Origin: Paracoccus caeni
GTDB lineage: Bacteria > Pseudomonadota > Alphaproteobacteria > Rhodobacterales > Rhodobacteraceae
Length of the DNA: 64,000 nucleotides
Assembly (NCBI RefSeq): GCF_016629665.1
Contig: NZ_JAEPRQ010000002.1
Location: 62,001-126,000 of the forward strand
Direction: 5' to 3'
Shown: positions 9,943-19,048 of the stretch, piece by piece
How the letters are laid out: every line of letters starts with the position of its first letter
Numbering within the stretch: position 1 is the stretch's first letter
Notes under the pieces: model-generated
The model's input: the letters and a program-made list of their open reading frames with translations, nothing else
What the model was told of the DNA's origin: nothing
The model's database searches: none
Translations under genes and position numbers: made by a program

Positions 9943-11169
9943 TCAGGCTTTAATATCTACGCCCAAGTGCTTGGCAACAGTGAAGATATCCTTGTCACCA
10001 CGACCGCACATATTCATCACGATGATATGATCCGCAGGCAGATCGGGCGCGATCTTGATGACATGGGCCAGCGCGTGGCTGGGCTCCAGTGCCGGGATGA
10101 TGCCTTCGGTTTCACAGCAAAGCTGAAACGCCGCCAGCGCCTCTTTATCGGTGACGCTGACATATTCGGCGCGACCGATATCGTTCAGCCAGGCATGCTC
10201 TGGCCCGATGCCGGGATAGTCCAGACCGGCGCTGATCGAATGGCCTTCAAGGATCTGGCCATCATCGTCCTGCAACAGATAGGTGCGGTTGCCGTGCAGC
10301 ACGCCCGGACGCCCGCCCGACAGGCTGGCGCAATGCTCCATCCGGTCATCGACGCCCTTGCCGCCGGCCTCGACCCCAATGATGCGGACGGATGTGTCGT
10401 CAAGGAACGGGTAGAACAGGCCCATCGCGTTCGAGCCGCCGCCGATTGCGGCAATGATCGTGTCGGGAAGGCGGCCTTCGCGCGGCATGATCTGTTCGCG
10501 GACTTCCTTGCCGATGATCGACTGGAAATCGCGGACCATCGCCGGATAGGGATGCGGACCGGCGACGGTGCCGATGCAGTAGAAGGTGTCGCGGACATTG
10601 GTGACCCAATCGCGCAGTGCGTCGTTCATCGCGTCCTTCAGCGTGCCGCGACCGCTGGTCACCGGGATCACATCCGCCCCCAGAAGCCGCATGCGGAACA
10701 CGTTCGGCGCCTGACGCTCGACATCGTGGGCGCCCATATAGACCACGCATTTCAGGCCAAAGCGCGCGCAGACGGTGGCGGTTGCCACGCCATGCTGGCC
10801 TGCCCCGGTCTCGGCGATGATCCGGGTCTTGCCCATCCGCATCGCCAGTAGGATCTGGCCCAGCACATTGTTGATCTTATGCGCGCCGGTGTGGTTCAGC
10901 TCATCCCGCTTCATATAGATTTTCGCGCCGCCCAGACGCTCGGTCAGGCGTTCGGCGAAATAAAGCGGCGACGGGCGGCCGACGTAATGGGTCCACAGAT
11001 CATCCATCTGCGCCCAGAATTCGGGATCGGTCTTGGCCCGCTCATATTCGGCCTCAAGATCAAGGATCAGCGGCATCAGCGTTTCGCTGACAAAGCGACC
11101 GCCGAAGATGCCGAAACGGCCCTGCTCGTCGGGGCCGGTCTTGTAGCTGTTTACCAGATCATCGGCCAT
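9943..11169 (-). CDS. trpB: Tryptophan synthase beta chain
   Basis: Pyridoxal-phosphate enzyme that condenses indole with serine. The product is 408 residues from [10 protein letters not shown]; the longer frame upstream lacks homology. The PLP lysine is K98 in [10 protein letters not shown], and the phosphate-binding GGGSNAMG is intact. Upstream on the same strand is a GNAT gene and then trpF, so trpF-GNAT-trpB form one cluster; trpA is not in the window. A hairpin lies just downstream. Confidence 0.98.
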   Translation of the reverse strand: MADDLVNSYKTGPDEQGRFGIFGGRFVSETLMPLILDLEAEYERAKTDPEFWAQMDDLWTHYVGRPSPLYFAERLTERLGGAKIYMKRDELNHTGAHKINNVLGQILLAMRMGKTRIIAETGAGQHGVATATVCARFGLKCVVYMGAHDVERQAPNVFRMRLLGADVIPVTSGRGTLKDAMNDALRDWVTNVRDTFYCIGTVAGPHPYPAMVRDFQSIIGKEVREQIMPREGRLPDTIIAAIGGGSNAMGLFYPFLDDTSVRIIGVEAGGKGVDDRMEHCASLSGGRPGVLHGNRTYLLQDDDGQILEGHSISAGLDYPGIGPEHAWLNDIGRAEYVSVTDKEALAAFQLCCETEGIIPALEPSHALAHVIKIAPDLPADHIIVMNMCGRGDKDIFTVAKHLGVDIKA

Positions 11170-11215
11170 GGCTGCGCCTTCACGGTTGGAATGGGTATTG
11201 AGGCAAGGAAGAAGC

Positions 11216-11665
11216 CTAGAGCGTCTTCTTATAGCCGATATGGCTTGGGGTGAAGCCCAGCCGGTCATAGAAACGATGCGCATCGGTGCGGGATTTGTTG
11301 GTGGTGAACTGCAACACCGTGCAACCCGCGCGACGCGCCCGGTCCTCGGCATCCGCCATCATCTGCGCGCCGATGCCATGGCCGCGATGGTCGGCATGCA
11401 CCCGCACCCCCTCGATCAGCGCGCGCCGTGCAGCAGAAAGCGAGAGGCCGGGAATATAGGTCATCTGATAGCAGGCGGCGATGCTGCCTTCGCGTTCGCC
11501 GACGATCAATTCGTTGGCGGCCGAGGCGGCGATTTCGTCAAACGCCGCTTCGTAATCCACAAGATCGCCCTGTTCACGGTCGCGGCCAAGAAAGTCGTCG
11601 GCCAGCATGGCGACGATCTCCGCCACCTCGTCACGGCGGGCGGGACGAAATGTGATGTCAGACAT
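11216..11665 (-). CDS. GNAT-family N-acetyltransferase
   Basis: A 149-residue acyl-CoA transferase of the GNAT fold. The N-terminus ([24 protein letters not shown]) and the acetyl-CoA loop [17 protein letters not shown] (R/QxxGxG/A type) are clear, and the C-terminal [15 protein letters not shown] is usual. The substrate is unknown. It sits between trpF (8-base overlap) and trpB (46 bases), so it is expressed with tryptophan genes; whether this is functional or chance is open. Confidence 0.92.
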   Translation of the reverse strand: MSDITFRPARRDEVAEIVAMLADDFLGRDREQGDLVDYEAAFDEIAASAANELIVGEREGSIAACYQMTYIPGLSLSAARRALIEGVRVHADHRGHGIGAQMMADAEDRARRAGCTVLQFTTNKSRTDAHRFYDRLGFTPSHIGYKKTL

Positions 11666-12293
11666 TAGCAGCCTCGATGAACGCGCGGATCAGGGCGGCG
11701 TCTTTCTGGCCCGGCTCGGTCTCGACACCCGAAGACACATCGACACCGCGCGCGCCGGTCAGGCGGATCGCCTCGGCCACATTCGCGGGGGTCAGGCCGC
11801 CTGCCAGCAACCATGGGCGCAGCCATTTGCGACCGACCAGCAGCCGCCAGTCAAAGGCCAGACCGTTGCCACCGGGAATCGGCGATCCCTTCGGGGCTTT
11901 GGCATCGACCAGAAGCATGTCGGCAACCAGCCCGTAATCGATCAGCGCGGCAAGATCGGCAGGCTCGGCGATACCCACCGCCTTCATTACCGGCAGGCCG
12001 GTCAGCGCCTTCACCTCGGCCACGCGGTCGGGGCTTTCCTTGCCGTGAAGCTGGATCATGTCCAAGGGCGCGTGGGCCAGCGTATCGCGCAGAAGATCGT
12101 CCGTGGGATCGACGAACAGCCCGGTCTTGGCGATGCCAAGCGGTATCTCGGCCATCAGCGCCCGCGCCTGTTCCGGCGTCACCGCACGAGGCGATTTTGG
12201 GAAGAAGACGAATCCCAGATATTGCGCGCCCGCCTTGACGGCCGCATCGACATGGACCGCCTCGCGCAATCCGCAGATTTTGACCTGAGCCAT
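11658..12293 (-). CDS. trpF: Phosphoribosylanthranilate isomerase
   Basis: Third step of tryptophan synthesis from anthranilate. The 211-residue TIM-barrel protein starts MAQVKICGLREAVHV, with catalytic C7 in KICGL and the phosphate-binding C-terminal motif GVDVSSGVE. The open frame extends far upstream without homology, so the ATG at 12293 is used; it overlaps the LapA-like gene stop by one base (TGATG). The cluster order on the minus strand is LapA, trpF, GNAT, trpB. Confidence 0.97.
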   Translation of the reverse strand: MAQVKICGLREAVHVDAAVKAGAQYLGFVFFPKSPRAVTPEQARALMAEIPLGIAKTGLFVDPTDDLLRDTLAHAPLDMIQLHGKESPDRVAEVKALTGLPVMKAVGIAEPADLAALIDYGLVADMLLVDAKAPKGSPIPGGNGLAFDWRLLVGRKWLRPWLLAGGLTPANVAEAIRLTGARGVDVSSGVETEPGQKDAALIRAFIEAANV

Positions 12294-12712
12294 CAGCGGG
12301 AAGCGGGCAGCGTCGTCCCCGGAGCGGGTTCGGGCGAGGGAATGGGCGTCGGTGCAGGCGTGGTTTTCGGGCGTTCCAGAATCGCCAGAACTTCGTCCTG
12401 CGGGGCGGCATGGTCCTGACGCAACTGGCCGACTTCGCTTTCCAGACGAGCGGCGCGGTCGCGATGGGCGCGCGCCTCGCGACGGATATGCGCCTCGCGC
12501 AGCCACTCCCAGACAAGACCCGCCAGCATGCCACCGGCAAAGGCCACGAAGATCACAAGAAACAGCGGCAGATTGACCGTCCATTGCCCGCCAAGGAACT
12601 GCCCGAAATTCGCCGGGAAGGCCGACAGGGTGACGATTTCCCTGTTGGCAAGCGCCAAGGCGATCAGAAACAGTGCCAGAAGCACGACGAACAGCAGACG
12701 AATGGCTCGCAT
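12293..12712 (-). CDS. LapA-like (DUF1049) membrane protein
   Basis: A 139-residue protein with two predicted membrane segments (about 4-22 and 47-67), then a coiled-coil region (EAHIRREARAHRDRAARLESEV) and a Pro-rich tail. It matches the lipopolysaccharide-assembly protein A family, which regulates LpxC stability or LPS assembly in enterobacteria; that role is not established in this group. It overlaps trpF by one base, and lies downstream of ihfB. Confidence 0.85.
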   Translation of the reverse strand: MRAIRLLFVVLLALFLIALALANREIVTLSAFPANFGQFLGGQWTVNLPLFLVIFVAFAGGMLAGLVWEWLREAHIRREARAHRDRAARLESEVGQLRQDHAAPQDEVLAILERPKTTPAPTPIPSPEPAPGTTLPASR

Positions 12713-12775
12713 CGATATTCCCCGGTTGCGGCGGCCAAGGAGTGACCGCCGGTATTGACCGACCTTCTACGCCGG

Positions 12776-13060
12776 TCAGGCCTCTCCGTTCAACCGATCG
12801 CGCAGCAATTTGCCGGTCTTGAAGAACGGCACGTGCTTTTCATCGACATCGACGGCATCGCCCGTGCGCGGATTGCGCCCGGTGCGCGAGTCGCGCTTCT
12901 TGACCGAGAAGGCGCCAAAGCCGCGCAACTCGACCCGGTCACCGCGCGCCATGGCGTCGATGACCTCTTCAAAAACCGTATTCACGATTCGCTCGACATC
13001 GCGGCGGAACAGATGCGGGTTTTCGTCGGAAATTTTCTGGATCAGTTCTGACCGGATCAT
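12776..13060 (-). CDS. ihfB: Integration host factor subunit beta
   Basis: Nucleoid protein that bends DNA with IhfA. The 94-residue product starts [17 protein letters not shown] and keeps the beta-ribbon arm with [10 protein letters not shown] and the conserved C-terminal [12 protein letters not shown]. The start at 13060 removes an N-terminal extension without homology. It lies downstream of rpsA, after that gene's strong terminator, so it probably has its own promoter in the 13061-13216 gap. Confidence 0.97.
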   Translation of the reverse strand: MIRSELIQKISDENPHLFRRDVERIVNTVFEEVIDAMARGDRVELRGFGAFSVKKRDSRTGRNPRTGDAVDVDEKHVPFFKTGKLLRDRLNGEA

Positions 13061-13216
13061 GGCTTCCCCAAGACTGCGAGATGGCATTGAACACTTACGA
13101 CACATGCCACCAAAGGTTCCCAATGCAACGCCTTCGGGCGGCTATGGTTGCATAGGGTTGCAGGTTTGGCCCTGTCGCGCAAGGTCCGTCCTTGGGCCAA
13201 CCCCTGTCATAGGCAT

Positions 13217-13250
13217 AAAAAAACCCGCCCGGCAGGGTCTGCCGGGCGGG
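13217..13250 (-). terminator. Intrinsic terminator of rpsA
   Basis: A perfect 12-bp stem CCCGCCCGGCAG/CTGCCGGGCGGG with a 3-base loop (13224-13250), followed on the minus strand by seven T residues. It lies 27 bases past the rpsA stop. Confidence 0.95.
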
Positions 13251-13277
13251 ATATTAACTTCTCTGCCTGATCTTGGA

Positions 13278-14957
13278 TCAGTTGTTGCGGTTCAGAGCCG
13301 CGCCAAGGATGTCGCCCAGCGATGCGCCCGAATCCGAGCTGCCATACTGGTCGATCGCTTCTTTCTCTTCGGCGATCTCGCGTGCCTTGATCGACAGACC
13401 CAGACGGCGGGTCTTGGTGTCCACGTTGGTCACGCGGGCATCGACCTTGTCGCCAACGCCGAAACGCTCGGGGCGCTGGTCCTGACGGTCGCGGGCCAGA
13501 TCGCTGCGGCGGATGAACGACTTGACGCCGTTATATTCCACTTCGATCCCGCCTTCTTCGATCGCGGTCACTTCGACGGTGACGATCGTGCCACGCTTCA
13601 CGCCGTCAACGGCTTCAGCCATGTGCTCGTTTTCCAGAGCCTTGATCGACAGCGAGATACGCTCTTTCTCGACATCCACGTCCTGAACAACGGCTTTGAC
13701 CACGTCGCCCTTGCGGAAGTCCTGAATGGCGTCTTCGCCACGGGCATCCCACGAGATGTCCGACAGGTGGACCATGCCGTCGATATCGCCGTCGAGGCCG
13801 ATGAACAGACCGAATTCGGTGATGTTCTTGACTTCGCCTTCGATGACGGTGCCCGACGGATGGGTTTCGGCAAAGACTTCCCACGGGTTGCGTTGGGTCT
13901 GTTTCAGGCCCAGCGAAACGCGGCGTTTGGCTTCGTCGATTTCCAGAACCATCACGTCAACCTCTTGCGAGGTCGAGACGATCTTGCCCGGATGAACGTT
14001 CTTCTTGGTCCAGCTCATTTCGCTGACATGGACCAGACCTTCGACACCGGCTTCCAGCTCCACGAAGGCGCCGTAATCGGTGATGTTGGTCACGCGGCCC
14101 TGATGGACCGAGCCGATCGGGAACTTGTCGCCGACGGTATCCCATGGATCGGCCTGAAGCTGCTTCATGCCCAGGCTGATGCGGTGGCTGTCTTTGTTGA
14201 TCTTGATGACCTGAACCTTGACGGTCTCGCCGATCGACAGGATTTCCGACGGGTGGTTGACCCGGCGCCATGCCATGTCGGTGACGTGCAGCAGGCCGTC
14301 AACACCGCCCAGATCGACGAAGGCGCCGTATTCGGTGATGTTCTTGACGACACCGTTCACGGTCTGGCCTTCGGTCAGGTTGGCGATGACCTCGGCGCGC
14401 TGCTCGGCGCGGCTTTCTTCCAAAATGGCGCGGCGCGACACGACGATGTTGCCACGGCGGCGGTCCATTTTCAGGATCTGGAACGGTTGCTTCAGACCCA
14501 TCAGCGGGCCGGCGTCGCGAACCGGGCGAACGTCGACTTGGCTGCCGGGCAGGAACGCAACAGCGCCGCCCAGATCAACGGTGAAGCCGCCTTTGACGCG
14601 ACCGAAGATGGCGCCATCGACGCGCTCTTCATCGGCATAGGCTTTTTCCAGACGATCCCAGGCTTCTTCGCGGCGAGCTTTCTCGCGCGAGATCGAGGCT
14701 TCGCCGCGGGCGTTTTCGACGCGGTCCAGATAGACCTCGACTTCGTCGCCGACTGCCAGCTTGGCTTCTTCACCGGGATTTGCGAATTCTTTCAGATCGA
14801 CGCGGCCTTCCATCTTGTAGCCGACATCGATGATGGCCTGACCCGCCTCGATGGCGATGACGCGGCCTTTGACAACCGAACCTTCGTCCGGGGTGTCGAT
14901 TTCGAAGCTTTCGTTCAGGAGGGCTTCGAATTCCTCCATCGTGGCTTTAGCGCACAT
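13278..14957 (-). CDS. rpsA: 30S ribosomal protein S1
   Basis: Brings mRNA to the 30S subunit. The 559-residue protein begins MCAKATMEEFEALL and contains six S1 RNA-binding repeats, seen as recurring GAFVDLGG/GLVHVSEMS-type segments. The ATG follows AAGGAAA. A strong intrinsic terminator lies after the gene. In many relatives cmk is directly upstream; here the upstream gene is instead the TrgB-like Nudix gene, with a 244-base gap holding no clear gene. Confidence 0.98.
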   Translation of the reverse strand: MCAKATMEEFEALLNESFEIDTPDEGSVVKGRVIAIEAGQAIIDVGYKMEGRVDLKEFANPGEEAKLAVGDEVEVYLDRVENARGEASISREKARREEAWDRLEKAYADEERVDGAIFGRVKGGFTVDLGGAVAFLPGSQVDVRPVRDAGPLMGLKQPFQILKMDRRRGNIVVSRRAILEESRAEQRAEVIANLTEGQTVNGVVKNITEYGAFVDLGGVDGLLHVTDMAWRRVNHPSEILSIGETVKVQVIKINKDSHRISLGMKQLQADPWDTVGDKFPIGSVHQGRVTNITDYGAFVELEAGVEGLVHVSEMSWTKKNVHPGKIVSTSQEVDVMVLEIDEAKRRVSLGLKQTQRNPWEVFAETHPSGTVIEGEVKNITEFGLFIGLDGDIDGMVHLSDISWDARGEDAIQDFRKGDVVKAVVQDVDVEKERISLSIKALENEHMAEAVDGVKRGTIVTVEVTAIEEGGIEVEYNGVKSFIRRSDLARDRQDQRPERFGVGDKVDARVTNVDTKTRRLGLSIKAREIAEEKEAIDQYGSSDSGASLGDILGAALNRNN

Positions 14958-15201
14958 ATATAATCGGTTTCCTTTATGGTCGATTTCACTGGCCTGACGG
15001 TTGGCTCCGCCGGTCTTTATGGCTGCCCTTCAGGAACGACAAAGGGTCGCGGCTTGTCGCCCGACCCGTAATTCAGTGGTCTGTTGTGACCATGTCGCCC
15101 ATTAAGACTGTGGGGGATATACGCAGGGAAGACGGGGGATTCAACGCAAAACGTGCCATTTGGCACCGAAAACGGCGGAAATCGGGGGATCGACCCGGCA
15201 C

Positions 15202-16284
15202 TCAGCCCGATGCTTGCGCCAGTTCCGCCCTGATCCGGTCTTTCTGCGTCTCCAGCCACAGCACGATCATCGCCAGCGGGCCATTGGTCACCTGCCCCCC
15301 GGTCACCATCCGCACCAATGTCTCGCGCGGCAGGACATGGCCGCGAATATCCTCGGCCTCGCCATCCAGCCCATGCACGCCGGTAATCCCGTCAGGCAGA
15401 TCGGCAATTGCCGCAAAGGTATAAAGAAACTCGCCCAGCGTGCCCGGACTGGGGTAATAGTTCACCGCCGGATAGAGCCTGCCCAAGTTCAGATCGGCCT
15501 CTTCCAGCGCCTCGCGACGGATCGCATCCTCGACGCTTTCCCCGGCATCGACACGCCCGGCAATCGGCTCCAGCAGCCATGGTTGCGGATCGTGGCGCAA
15601 AGCGGGGATCAGCCGGAACTGCTCGATCACCATGACCCGGTCACGGACCGGATCCCACGGCAGCACGATCACCGCATCGCCCGAGACCAGCGCTTCCCGC
15701 GTAATCACCGGCGTGAAACCACCATCATGCTTTCTATGCGCCAGATCCCAGGCCTCGACCGCGAAGAAGCCCGCATAAGGCTGTCGTTTCGCGACAACCC
15801 GCAGATCCTCGGAACCATGCGGCGCGACCACCTCCCCGCCCGAGGGCGCACTGGCCCTGCCCCGCAACCGGCTGGCGGCCAAGACGCCAAGCATCGGCAG
15901 GCGCCGCGACAACAGCTTCACATCCTGATCGGCAGGCGCTTCGACGATCAGCGTAGCGATTTCCGCCGCCAGATCGGTCAGCACGGGATGCCACGGCCGC
16001 ACGGCCTCACCCTGACCGACCGCCCCAAACACCGGCCCCTCGGGTCGCGACAGCGGCTGCAGCCCCATCACGGCGATATAGCGTTGAAGCGCATCATTCG
16101 ACTGCACTCGCACGGCATTGATCGCGCCGTCTTCGTCCTTCAGCACCGGCCAACCGTCACGCTCGATCCCTGCCCGCTCGCCGCCAAGCAACCGGCCCTT
16201 CACCTCAACCTGCGCGCCCGTCAGTCCAAAGGCCGCCAGCATCAGACGCTGCGCCAGCAGCCCGACCAGATAGATATCCTGCAT
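15202..16284 (-). CDS. TrgB-like Nudix hydrolase with N-terminal GGCT-like half
   Basis: A 360-residue protein. The C-terminal half is an ADP-ribose-pyrophosphatase-type Nudix domain: EQFR, then LEPIAGRVDAGES and a Nudix box at 243-265 that reads G-x5-E-x7-REALEEADL. The second conserved glycine of the box is an aspartate here; the metal-binding glutamates are intact. The N-terminal ~150 residues look like a degenerate gamma-glutamylcyclotransferase-like domain, as in Rhodobacter TrgB (tellurite resistance). Activity on ADP-ribose or a related compound is inferred. It overlaps the DUF2059 gene by one base. Confidence 0.85.
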   Translation of the reverse strand: MQDIYLVGLLAQRLMLAAFGLTGAQVEVKGRLLGGERAGIERDGWPVLKDEDGAINAVRVQSNDALQRYIAVMGLQPLSRPEGPVFGAVGQGEAVRPWHPVLTDLAAEIATLIVEAPADQDVKLLSRRLPMLGVLAASRLRGRASAPSGGEVVAPHGSEDLRVVAKRQPYAGFFAVEAWDLAHRKHDGGFTPVITREALVSGDAVIVLPWDPVRDRVMVIEQFRLIPALRHDPQPWLLEPIAGRVDAGESVEDAIRREALEEADLNLGRLYPAVNYYPSPGTLGEFLYTFAAIADLPDGITGVHGLDGEAEDIRGHVLPRETLVRMVTGGQVTNGPLAMIVLWLETQKDRIRAELAQASG

Positions 16285-17123
16285 TACAAATCCCGTCCGC
16301 CAAGCTGCCCCGCCGCGGCAAGGCCAAGTTCATAAGATGTCTGTCGGTAAGCATGATCGAAACCGGCAAACAACAGCCCGGCCAAAGCCTGAGACGCCCC
16401 GGTCTCGGCGAAACTCACGAATTCATCAAGCTCGGCATCGCTTAACGGCGCATAGGTCATCAGCAGATAGCTGTTCAGCCAGTCGATCGTATCCTGTCTT
16501 ACCTGAGCTTCCTGCGCCCAGGCATCCGACAGGATCTGATCTTCCGTCATCGGCATCGGATATCCGCCGCCATCGTTGAAGCCATTCGAAAAGGCAATCG
16601 CGGCATTCAGCCCGCCCGCAACATTCGGGTCGATCAGATCGGCCCCGTCGATCAGCCGGTCGATCTGTGCCACGCGCGGCGCATCCACCGTCGCGGCAAG
16701 CTGATAGGTCGCGCGCGCATCCGCCTCGACCGCCTCATCCATGAAGGCAATCCGGGCGGAAACTTCCAGCGCCATGATCCGCTTGCCAAGCGCGGTCTCA
16801 TAGAAATCCAGCGCCTCGCCGATCAGGGCCGCGTCCATAGTCGGAATCGCCTCCTGCATCCCGGTCACAAACAGATCCTGCATCCGCGCCGGATCATGAA
16901 TCGCCCCAACCTGATCAAGCCAAGCCCCGGTTCCACCACGCTGGAACAGCATTTCGGCCATATCATCCGCCTCGTCCAGCGCCTCATCGCGCAGAACCGG
17001 CATCATCTGCTCCATCTCCATCACCTGCCAGACCCGAGCGGCGAGATCTTCGGATGAAACGGGCTGGGCCGAGATGGGGGTCGCGATCAACAGAGCCACG
17101 CAAAGGCAGAAATTTCGCAACAT
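16284..17123 (-). CDS. DUF2059 secreted protein
   Basis: A 279-residue protein with a signal peptide (MLRNFCLCVALLIATPISAQ) and two DUF2059-like helical segments: VLRDEALDEADDMAE...YETALGKRIMALEVSARI, and a later LSDAELDEFVSFAETGASQA. The family is of unknown function and mostly periplasmic. The stop overlaps the Nudix start by one base, so they form an operon. It is the last core gene before the tRNA-Ser and genomic island. Confidence 0.85.
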   Translation of the reverse strand: MLRNFCLCVALLIATPISAQPVSSEDLAARVWQVMEMEQMMPVLRDEALDEADDMAEMLFQRGGTGAWLDQVGAIHDPARMQDLFVTGMQEAIPTMDAALIGEALDFYETALGKRIMALEVSARIAFMDEAVEADARATYQLAATVDAPRVAQIDRLIDGADLIDPNVAGGLNAAIAFSNGFNDGGGYPMPMTEDQILSDAWAQEAQVRQDTIDWLNSYLLMTYAPLSDAELDEFVSFAETGASQALAGLLFAGFDHAYRQTSYELGLAAAGQLGGRDL

Positions 17124-17253
17124 GTCAGGCCCCGCGCTGGCGATATCGGGCGCCCGATGCGACCCATTTTCGGATTAGTCCGTTTTTTCGGCGAAACCCT
17201 CTTGCACTTCAACCCCCGCCCCTCTAAATCCCCGCCTCACCACCCAAAAGCGC

Positions 17254-17343
17254 GGAGAGGTGCCGGAGTGGTCGAACGGGGCGGTCTCGAAAACCGTTGA
17301 GCCTTCACGGGTTCCGTGGGTTCGAATCCCACCCTCTCCGCCA
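17254..17343 (+). tRNA. tRNA-Ser(CGA)
   Basis: A 90-base class II tRNA with encoded CCA. The acceptor stem GGAGAGG/CCTCTCC is perfect, the anticodon loop CTCGAAA gives anticodon CGA (serine, UCG codon), and the T-loop TTCGAAT is normal. A long variable arm is present as expected for tRNA-Ser. Its last 15 bases form the left attachment site of the adjacent island, which leaves the tRNA intact. Confidence 0.98.
17329..17343 (+). repeat. Left attachment site (attL) of the island
   Basis: The 15 bases CCACCCTCTCCGCCA are the last bases of tRNA-Ser including CCA, and recur exactly at 25722-25736. The matching bases end at the CCA; flanking sequence diverges. Confidence 0.9.
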
Positions 17344-17410
17344 ATAATTTCAGCTAACTGGTTGATAATTATGTGGTTTTTCGGCACAGAGGCAGGCGAA
17401 TTCCTCCATT

Positions 17411-17719
17411 TTATCCCCCACCCGGGTTTGGAACTCGGGGGAACTTCGCGGACGATTGTGAAATAATCTGATCCCCTCGAGTGCTCCGGATCAGAAGAGT
17501 TCGGCCTTGACGCTTGCTTTCCAGCTTCCCGGCCTTGACCAGATTGCTGACTGTCTTGGTGGTCCTGCCGATCTGTTCGGCGTATTCGTGGGCCGTCACC
17601 CACTCCGGGCGCGGAGACAAGCGGACGGCGCGGATTTCCGCCCGAAGCTCTGAAACCTCGGCAAGTAGTCGATCAAGCTTTTCCGCCTCCACGGCTATCA
17701 ACATCAACGGCTGGCTCAT
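17411..17719 (-). CDS. Excisionase-like helix-turn-helix protein
   Basis: A 102-residue protein starting MSQPLMLIAVEAEKL, with an AGGAAG site before ATG 17719. Residues about 8-30 form a leucine-zipper-like helix; residues 37-75 (WVTAHEYAEQIGRTTKTVS to GKLESKRQGR) form a winged helix-turn-helix of the MerR/excisionase type. Placement next to attL and the DNA-binding fold suggest an excisionase or island regulator; this is inferred. It is the last gene of a minus-strand series of small ORFs. Confidence 0.7.
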   Translation of the reverse strand: MSQPLMLIAVEAEKLDRLLAEVSELRAEIRAVRLSPRPEWVTAHEYAEQIGRTTKTVSNLVKAGKLESKRQGRTLLIRSTRGDQIISQSSAKFPRVPNPGGG

Positions 17720-17769
17720 TTCGCTTCCTCTCGGGTTGCGGCCCCCGACCGAAGCCGGGGGCGCGGTTA

Positions 17770-18312
17770 TCATTCGTCAACACCGAGGATGGCCTTGATC
17801 TCGTCCCAAATGACCTTGCCCTCTGGCGGGCCGTCGCTGATCTCATGAACGCCGTTCAGCGTTGCACCCATCAGCTTGCGCAAGGCGTCGTGTGCGGTCG
17901 TGGCAGGCAGTTCCAGTATCCTGCTCATGAGCGCAGCCGCCGCTTCCTGCGCCGTATCACCAGAGCCGGTGTCATCCGCCCTGTAGAAAGCATCGGCGTC
18001 CTTGTTCAGGCGGGTGATTTCTTTGTGCATCCGCGTGATCGGGCTTTCGCTGACCGGCCATTCCCCCGTGCCAGCTTCGACTTGAAGCAACTGGACGCCT
18101 TCCTCGGCCACAGCCATCAGCCCTAGTGCGGCTTCAAGAGAATAGGTGACAGCGTGTCGGGCGTCCTCGTGATCGAACCGGCCCGCGTTCATGTTCTCCA
18201 GCGCGAGATGCGCCGTCTTGATCAGGCCGTTCGCGGTGCTGATGCACTCAAAGGCCCAATCCTTCGGACGATCTGTCCGCATCAGTTTGTCCATCGTCAG
18301 GGGATAGGTCAT
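17770..18312 (-). CDS. Island protein of unknown function, 180 residues
   Basis: Starts MTYPLTMDKLMRTDRPKDW after a GGGGG-rich ribosome site. No family recognised. The sequence is helical, acidic and without membrane segments; AAAALMSRILELPATTAHDAL is a likely helix bundle. The start overlaps the previous small ORF (18309-18524) by ATGA, so it is the fourth of four overlapping genes. Phage-type small proteins of this kind often accompany early regions of prophages; that is context, not homology. Confidence 0.65.
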   Translation of the reverse strand: MTYPLTMDKLMRTDRPKDWAFECISTANGLIKTAHLALENMNAGRFDHEDARHAVTYSLEAALGLMAVAEEGVQLLQVEAGTGEWPVSESPITRMHKEITRLNKDADAFYRADDTGSGDTAQEAAAALMSRILELPATTAHDALRKLMGATLNGVHEISDGPPEGKVIWDEIKAILGVDE

Positions 18313-18524
18313 TTCAACACCCCCTCCGGCAGATTGATGCTGTCCAGCGCCTCGTTCAGGCCGGATGCGAGCATGAACGCGGCCTGCGCCAGTTCGATCA
18401 CCAGCGCACGTTCCCAATCTGCCGGGCGTTCAACGAAGTGGCAGAGGGTATCGGCCAGCCTTTGCAATGCAGCGGCATCGTTCTGGCAGGTTTGCAGGTA
18501 TTGCTCTAGGGGTGCCTTGCTCAT
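18309..18524 (-). CDS. Small island protein, 71 residues
   Basis: Starts MSKAPLEQYLQTCQND. Predicted all-helical, with a hydrophobic helix ALVIELAQAAFMLASGLNEAL at about 40-60. Unknown function. It overlaps both neighbours by 4 bases (ATGA), so translation is coupled along the chain. Confidence 0.65.
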   Translation of the reverse strand: MSKAPLEQYLQTCQNDAAALQRLADTLCHFVERPADWERALVIELAQAAFMLASGLNEALDSINLPEGVLK

Positions 18525-18757
18525 GCCTCGCCCTCCGCTTCAACGAGACGATTCCACACGTCATCAACCGACGCATGTGCGGCTTTCATCTGGGCTTCCA
18601 GCGCATCGGCGCATCCAATGAGTGCATCAAAGCTCTTGCGGCGCATCTGCTCCGTGCATCCATCTGCATGGTCAACGCAAATGGCCAAGGCGGCGATGAG
18701 GTTATCGGCCATGCCTAGCTGAAGATAGATCGCCTCTAGTTTATCTCTGGTGATCAT
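18521..18757 (-). CDS. Small island protein, 78 residues
   Basis: Starts MITRDKLEAIYLQLGMADN. Helical, with two cysteines (CVDHADGC) and an aromatic-poor core. No recognised family. Overlaps its upstream and downstream neighbours by ATGA. Its general build (short helical, acidic C-terminus) resembles the 71- and 70-residue neighbours, which may indicate a distantly duplicated family. Confidence 0.65.
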   Translation of the reverse strand: MITRDKLEAIYLQLGMADNLIAALAICVDHADGCTEQMRRKSFDALIGCADALEAQMKAAHASVDDVWNRLVEAEGEA

Positions 18758-18966
18758 GCCTCATCCCCCATCAAGCGTTGGGTCTGGCGGATCGCGCTGC
18801 GGATATAGGACCGGGCTTCCCGTTCGGTTTGGGTATAGCCATGCCGGTTCTCGGTCGCATCCAGCGCTAGTGTCAGGCTGTCGTGGATGTCGGCAAGGCG
18901 TGCCTGTGCAACGACACACGGCAGAAATGCCGCCAGAGCCGTTTGCGTCTGTGCAATATGAGTCAT
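18754..18966 (-). CDS. Small island protein, 70 residues (first of the chain)
   Basis: Starts MTHIAQTQTALAAFLPC. Helical; the C-terminal part EREARSYIRSAIRQTQRLMGDEA is strongly basic/acidic amphipathic. First gene of the four-member overlapping chain; a large nested hairpin (18974-19048) lies only 8 bases upstream of its start codon. Unknown function. Confidence 0.65.
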   Translation of the reverse strand: MTHIAQTQTALAAFLPCVVAQARLADIHDSLTLALDATENRHGYTQTEREARSYIRSAIRQTQRLMGDEA

Positions 18967-18973
18967 TTTGTCT

Positions 18974-19048
18974 TCTCACGGTTGATGGCTTGCTAAGGCC
19001 CACGCCGGGTTCGGCCCGGCAGCCGGGGGTTAGCAACTCGCCGTGAGA
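18974..19048 (-). promoter_or_regulatory. Nested hairpin in the leader of the four-ORF chain
   Basis: Three nested inverted repeats share one centre: TCTCACGG (18974-18981) with CCGTGAGA (19041-19048), TTGCTAA (18990-18996) with TTAGCAA (19030-19036), and GCCGGG (19004-19009) with CCCGGC (19015-19020). The structure ends 8 bases before ATG 18966 on the minus strand, placing it as a 5'-leader element that could control translation or transcription. A partial second copy of the TTGCTAAGCCCACG part lies at 19209-19222. Confidence 0.55.

Noticed and set aside
12810..14963. Plus-strand 717-residue ORF opposite rpsA
   Set aside because: Covers the S1 repeats in reverse; composition (FDD, DGH) mirrors the S1 gene. 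Shadow.
15017..15201. Possible gene between rpsA and the Nudix gene
   Set aside because: Only an ORF of 80 codons without ribosome site or domain; taken as intergenic.
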